From: Pseudomonadota bacterium
Lineage (GTDB): Bacteria > Pseudomonadota > Alphaproteobacteria > UBA828 > JAPUJA01
Direction of reading: 5' to 3'
Length of the DNA stretch: 6,689 nt
NCBI GenBank assembly: GCA_027296525.1
Contig: JAPUJA010000140.1
Location: forward strand, 1 to 6,689
This document shows, one piece after another, positions 6,200 through 6,689 of the stretch; position 1 is the first letter of the stretch, and each line of letters starts with the position of its first letter. Position numbers and translations under genes: made by a program. The notes under the pieces were generated by a model. That model was not told where the DNA came from and did not search any database. It worked only from the letters and a program-made list of their open reading frames with translations.

Positions 6200-6689
6200 C
6201 TATTTGAATTTGATCTGCAGCGCCTTCACGAGGCCCTCCTCGATGAAGAAGGGCTCGTCGCGCGCCGCTTCGAGAAACCACCGCAGAACGACTGCGTTTC
6301 GTCGGTCCATCGTCTCGTTGGGTTGGACGTTGCCTTTTTCGTCCTTGATCTTGCGCCCGGACTCGGCCCCGGCGCGCTTCCAGTTGCGCCGATCGACCGC
6401 CCGCTTGAACCTCTTGAACTTTTCAAATCCACCTTTTCCAAGCGTGTAGATCATGTCGAGCATGCCGCGCTTGGCGGGTTCGGGAAAGGTTACGAACGAG
6501 GGATAAACGTTGCCGAGATCCTCCAGGAACCCGTTGACGTCCTGGTCGAAGAGGCGATCGATCTCGGCGCCTGTCAGATCGATGTGGGTCTCCTTCTTGT
6601 ATGCCTGCGCGTCAGCGTTGACGAGTTCCGAGTCCCTGACCCTGATGAAGGCGTTTTCGATGTGCTTCGGATGCACGCGCGGAATAAAG
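6200..6689 (-). CDS. Lysozyme-like protein (GH24/pesticin-type muramidase fold), C-terminal part, 5' end outside window
   Basis: The frame is open to the right edge, so this is the C-terminal 162 residues of a longer gene; a GTG at 6676 is internal. In the 158-residue numbering from that GTG, IDLTGAEIDRLFDQDV (32-47) resembles the segment of phage-type lysozymes that precedes the C-terminal lobe. FPEPAKRGMLDMIYTLGKGG (64-83) matches the helix with the family pattern '..R..L..M.F.LG..G'. FKRFKRAVDRRNWKRAGAES (87-106) and MDRRNAVVLRWFLEA (123-137) match the following helices. These proteins cleave the glycan backbone of peptidoglycan using an N-terminal Glu, which would lie beyond 6689 and cannot be checked. 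An insertion rich in K, D and E (about 107-122) is longer than in T4 lysozyme. It could be a phage endolysin, a bacteriocin or secretion effector, or a housekeeping muramidase. It is convergent with the secreted pair. Confidence 0.7.
   Translation of the reverse strand, partial: FIPRVHPKHIENAFIRVRDSELVNADAQAYKKETHIDLTGAEIDRLFDQDVNGFLEDLGNVYPSFVTFPEPAKRGMLDMIYTLGKGGFEKFKRFKRAVDRRNWKRAGAESGRKIKDEKGNVQPNETMDRRNAVVLRWFLEAARDEPFFIEEGLVKALQIKFK

Noticed and set aside
6099..6449. A 116-codon plus-strand frame running into the lysozyme-like gene.
   Set aside because: Most of it is antisense to the lysozyme-like gene, which has family-consistent helices, and it has no domain signature or clear ribosome-binding site.

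Overview
The window is chromosomal DNA of a high-GC Gram-negative bacterium, most likely an alphaproteobacterium. The basis is codon usage strongly biased to G/C in third positions and the protein families present: a FemAB-like acyltransferase (DUF482 type), an amidase-signature enzyme and a DddP-like M24 metalloenzyme. I cannot name genus or species from sequence alone.

Positions 15-3999 hold three minus-strand genes, read amidase, then M24 metalloenzyme (17 bp gap), then FemAB-like acyltransferase (74 bp gap with the start chosen here). The first two look like one transcription unit. The third may be read through, or may have its own signal in a short spacer that holds a perfect 16-bp tandem duplication. 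Together they suggest small-molecule or amide/amino-acid metabolism, but no single named pathway unites them. The M24 protein carries six metal-ligand positions and two further active-site positions at exactly the spacings I recall for the DMSP lyase DddP. It lacks a canonical aminopeptidase P histidine.

Positions 4000-4161 are a divergent intergenic region. Beyond it, 4162-6011 carries two tandem, probably translationally coupled plus-strand genes. They encode diverged paralogs with signal peptides, four conserved cysteines, a shared WSP and LIEWT motif, and one FG-GAP/calcium-loop-like motif near the C terminus. I recognise no named family for them. Their DNA is visibly less GC-rich than the metabolic genes to the left, which suggests accessory or acquired DNA.

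Positions 6012-6199 are non-coding between convergent genes. From 6200 to the right edge lies the C-terminal part of a minus-strand gene resembling the C-terminal lobe of phage/pesticin-type lysozymes; its catalytic N-terminal part is outside the window. The most novel element is the secreted paralog pair, and its position beside a lysozyme-like gene invites a test of an inhibitor or immunity role. That idea is inference only. No tRNA, rRNA, CRISPR array, insertion sequence or convincing rho-independent terminator was seen.
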